Below are positions 60,513 through 64,000 of a stretch of 64,000 nucleotides of DNA, in pieces. Within the stretch, counting starts at the first letter, position 1. The number at the start of each line of letters is the position of its first letter. Below the pieces are notes generated by a model that saw nothing but the letters and a program-made list of their open reading frames with translations, did no database searches and was not told where the DNA came from. This DNA is from Parus major (taxonomy: Eukaryota > Chordata > Aves > Passeriformes > Paridae): positions 47,313,423-47,377,422 of the forward strand of contig NC_031774.1 in assembly GCF_001522545.3 (NCBI RefSeq). The letters are read 5' to 3'. The translations under genes were made by a program, and so were the position numbers.

Positions 60513-63500
60513 TTTAGGGTCCCAGTGAATTCAAAGAGAATGGTACTTTTACCCCAGAGACACCATCTTGGCCAGATTTCACTACAGCTGAAGTCCCCAG
60601 GACCATCATTTTTAGTTGAATGATGTCCATTTGAAGCATCAGTCCTGTCACTGGCTCTAGCAGTGACAGATGTGCACAAGATACAGCAGGGAGGTGAGCC
60701 TCCAGAGGTACTGCACACACTGCTCCCCCAGGGATGCTGGGCTTTTCTGCTGGTCCAAAACTTCCTGATTAGTGAGAAGCAAGTGCAGGACACGCTGGAA
60801 TGGGTTCAGACACATCTCACTTTTCCCATATAAAATCTGGCAAAGAGAAAAGCCTCATGATGGTATCTTTCCACCTTTGCACCATATAAGCAGCAGCCTA
60901 GAAGAACTGGTGTTTTTCCATATGACAAATGGCAGCTTTCCAGTGAATATCCTAAAATTCTGGTTGGTATTTCCTCTCACAGGTGTGCCACTTGGGAAAA
61001 TAAGAAAAGCCTCTTGCAGCTTTTGTGTGATGTGGTGGCAGGGGGGTACAGCTGTCCCTCCTGCACCACAATGGTCACCCACACCTCTGCAGGGCATCAC
61101 AGATAGAGGTCCTCACACCCCAGCCACTGAGGGCTGTCATTTTAACCAAGGGAGCAGGAGATTTGAGGGGCAGATGCTTCCTCTGTAAACTGGATACTCA
61201 AGGGTGTCTTGGGAAAGAGCCTGACATCAAGTCACAGGCAGAGGCAGGGCAAGGCAGGGTTGAATACAGCCTGTTTTCTTCTGAAAATGTTTGAGGACAG
61301 AAACAAAGGGCTAAATGGGAGTCTGTCAGGGTGGAGAAAGCTCTTATTTTTATTTCCTATTATAGCTTTCATCTGTGAAAGAGGTTTGGTCAAATTCATT
61401 ACTTTTTGAGCAGCAGCAGTCATAGTTAGTGAAAAGATACTGTGAAAACTGTAAAAATTGAAAAATATATTCTTTTATAATACAGCATGAACTAATGGCT
61501 TGCTTGGGTCTCAATAAAATTGACAGAAATTTGTAAAAGACATGAAAAATAGTAAGAATAGGAGTTTGCTTTGATCAAGAAATCTTCTGACATTTGTATT
61601 TCTAAGTTATCCTAGACAGTTACAGCAGGTTTTGAAAGTCATTAAAGGCTCCCTTCACAAAAAGGGTTTGGATTGACATTTCCTTCTAATAGCTTCCTTT
61701 CTCAACCAAGCAAAGTTTTAAAGAGTGTCTTTAATTATGACAGTTATTGTTGTTACAGAGGCCGGATGCGTTTCCTGTTAAAAATTGCAGGAAAGTATTT
61801 TATAGTTTTCAGTTTGGACTCTGGGAACGGTTCTGCAGAGTATCTTAGGAGTAGGTCAGAGCTGGCTAAGCCCAGTGGCTGCCTGGAGCCAAGGCTGGTG
61901 TGGGGCTGGTAGCAGGGAGATGCTCCAGCCCAGCCCCTGCCTCGAGCCCCACGCCTGGCACAGCGATATCCCACCTCCAGCTGGCCACAGAGCCCCTTCT
62001 GCAAGAGCTCAAACAGCACCTGCTCCCACAAACATCCATTTTGTAGACAACATGAACTGGCTCCCTTCATCCTTGTCCAGTCCTGGTTTTCCCTTGGGAA
62101 GGAAAGCAGTAGCATTCACATTAATTTTGGGACTCAGACTAATAGTATTTAACTCACATACTAGTTCCATTGAAGTGAGCTGAAATTATTCACTTGTGCA
62201 GAGATCAAATCTCTTGAGAAGCCAAAGAAAAAATAAAGTCCTGCTCTTAATAAATACTAGAAACATCCAGACTCCTTAAGCAGAGCCATTTTTAGTAATT
62301 AATTTGCTATAGATGTAGCCAGCTGATTTAAAGAGTCAGATTTATTCTGATTAAAGCATTTACTTCTATGTCAGCAGAAGGAAAATTTACTGCCTCAGGA
62401 AAACATAAATGTCAAATGTGTGCTTGAATATACAGAGTATGGTAGATAGAAAGAAGATGATGTTTTCACAGGTCATGTGCTTAAAGGTCAGTAGGGTTAA
62501 AGAGTATTTTTTTTGTTGTTTTAAAGCTGCCATACATGAAGAAGGAGCTGTGCAGCTGAAGGGAAAATGGCAAGACGGAATGTGCTCTAATGTCCACGGG
62601 AAGAGAGCAGGCACTCAAAAGAGGCACACACATACAAAAAATAGCTGAATTTGCCTCAAGACCCATAAAGAAGACTTTTATATAATATTGTTCTGGTGCC
62701 AGAACTACTGTTTTTCTGTTCCAATGCACATTGGCACTTTTGCTTTTTCAGACAACAGTAACCATAGGTTACTTCTCCTCACAGACTTGCAAGTCTAACA
62801 TCACTATACTTGTGTGAAAAATTGCTACGTCCAAACCAATTCTTATCCAGGGAGAATTCCAGTCTCCAGAAGACTAAGCCAGGAATATTTCACCTGCACA
62901 AATGCAGTGGGGACGTTGGAGAGAAAATATTGAAATAAATTGAAACCAACCTCTTAGAGCCAGTAACTCCTGTTGGAACTTTGGGAGCAGTACTGGAGCT
63001 GTGCCCATCCTGGACCCCTGAGGATGCCCAGGATGCTAGCACAAGCCCAGCAGCAGTGACAGAGGGCTCCTGCAAGAGACTTGTGTCCTTACGGAGTGGT
63101 GTCTGGAAGCCACCTGTATTTAGGCACCCGAATGTCTCCCTAAATAATTCTAAGAACGTGAGTTTTAAAAGCAGAAATTAGTACAGAGCCTGCAAAATTC
63201 AGGCAACTATAGACAGAAACATGAATGGGACAATGACTTCCTGGATTTTGTGTGTTCTGGAGACCAGCTCTCACTTTCTCACCACAAGTGCTATCAGGGG
63301 CTGAGATGCTGCTCTGTACTCTCTGTGACTTCAGGTCTTGTCCTGCCTGGGTTGCTGCTGCTGGCTGTGGTCTGTTCTGAGAGCTCTCACCCAGCACCTC
63401 ACAAGAGGTGTGCTGCAGGATGAGGCCATTAGCCTGTATTTACATTGCCTGGTAATGCCATCAAACACTCTACTTCCAGTCATTAGCAATCCATCCCTCC

Positions 63501-64000
63501 TGCCTTTCCTCTCCCTGAGGAAGTGCTCACAGAACCTGCCACATGGATTTCTGTTTTTTCATTATTGTTGTAGTCTCCCCAGTTTATCTTGCTCTTTCGT
63601 GAAACAACAAACCACAGATACGGTTTCAACCCAACAGCCTGTTTGCAAGAAGCTAACCATCCAGGAGCATATCCTTCCCACATTCTTCAAAAGTTCACTT
63701 AACATGATTCATTGCTTTATTCTTTGCTCGAAGCATGTTTCACTTACATTAATAATATTTTACCTTTCACTTACGATTCAAACACAAAAGTGGTTGCCCT
63801 TCTCTAAATGATCGTACGCATAAAATATTACAAGACTATCACTTTCCAAAGGTCAAATTCTCTCATTTCCCTTAATTAGGATTCAAGATTTTTCAACAAT
63901 AAGCTGTTGCTGCAGAAGTATAGCTCCTTTATGTTTATTGATGCACATCTCTGCTTTTTCACTTTGCAAAGAGGAAAAAGGAAATGGTTTTAAGTGGGAT
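60513..64000. other. Unique sequence, no gene seen
   Basis: Open frames up to 157 codons (63338-63811) match no family. A GC-rich patch lies at 61860-62040. A 9-bp stem (CTGTCACTG at 60645-60653 with CAGTGACAG at 60661-60669) is probably incidental. The last 300 bases are AT-rich with a few retained CpGs and could be conserved. Confidence 0.5.

Noticed and set aside
60645..60669. 9-bp stem hairpin
   Set aside because: Stem too short and no supporting context; expected several times by chance in 64 kb.
60329..60793. 154-codon minus-strand frame with a lysine- and proline-rich end
   Set aside because: It runs through the T/G-rich tract; the composition explains the residues and no domain is visible.
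63338..63811. 157-codon plus-strand frame
   Set aside because: Hydrophobic but low-information sequence, no family resemblance, with an overlapping frame on the other strand.
1..64000. Endogenous retrovirus or other viral insertion
   Set aside because: No gag-, pol- or env-like frame, no primer-binding site or paired long terminal repeats were recognised.

Overview
The window reads as non-coding DNA from a bird, most likely intergenic or deep intronic. The evidence is several degraded CR1 retrotransposon 3' ends (a signature of sauropsids, and of birds in particular), a low interspersed-repeat load for 64 kb of vertebrate DNA, CpG depletion, AT-rich composition, and one short match to the ancient amniote MIR core. 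No species can be named from this sequence alone.

I found no protein-coding gene, exon, tRNA, rRNA or snoRNA that I can support. Open frames are short (longest about 163 codons), sit on both strands in overlapping frames, match no family I recognise, and the larger ones coincide with GC-rich patches, microsatellites, a CR1 fragment or low-complexity tracts. None is reported as a CDS.

Layout. 1-10416: mostly unique AT-rich sequence with a (TGGA)15 microsatellite (2569-2628) and a GC-richer block (9280-9665). 10417-10550: the most striking object, a perfect inverted repeat with 60-bp arms and a 14-nt spacer, flanked by ATGTAG on both sides. 11057-19280: a CR1-rich stretch with four CR1 fragments, a two-phase heptamer array (12661-12800) and a MIR-like fragment (14037). 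19281-26469: mostly unique, with two short palindromes and a conserved-looking AT-rich block near 20.8 kb. 26470-28370: a tail-to-tail CR1 pair, a (CATCT)n array and an imperfect 98-nt hairpin. 28371-44486: largely unique, with several blocks that look like conserved non-coding elements by composition, a GC-rich patch at 34.6-34.9 kb, and two minus-strand CR1 fragments. 44487-64000: unique sequence with A-tracts, a TTAA array, a candidate regulatory cluster at 53.0-54.2 kb, one more CR1 and a T/G-rich tract at 60.3-60.5 kb.

No genes work together here. If the window has a function it is probably regulatory: the AT-rich, repeat-free blocks with retained CpGs and homeodomain-, SOX- or TCF-like words are the candidates, but that is inference from composition and needs cross-species alignment. 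I did not find an undescribed multi-gene system. The best candidate for something unusual is the perfect hairpin at 10.4 kb.
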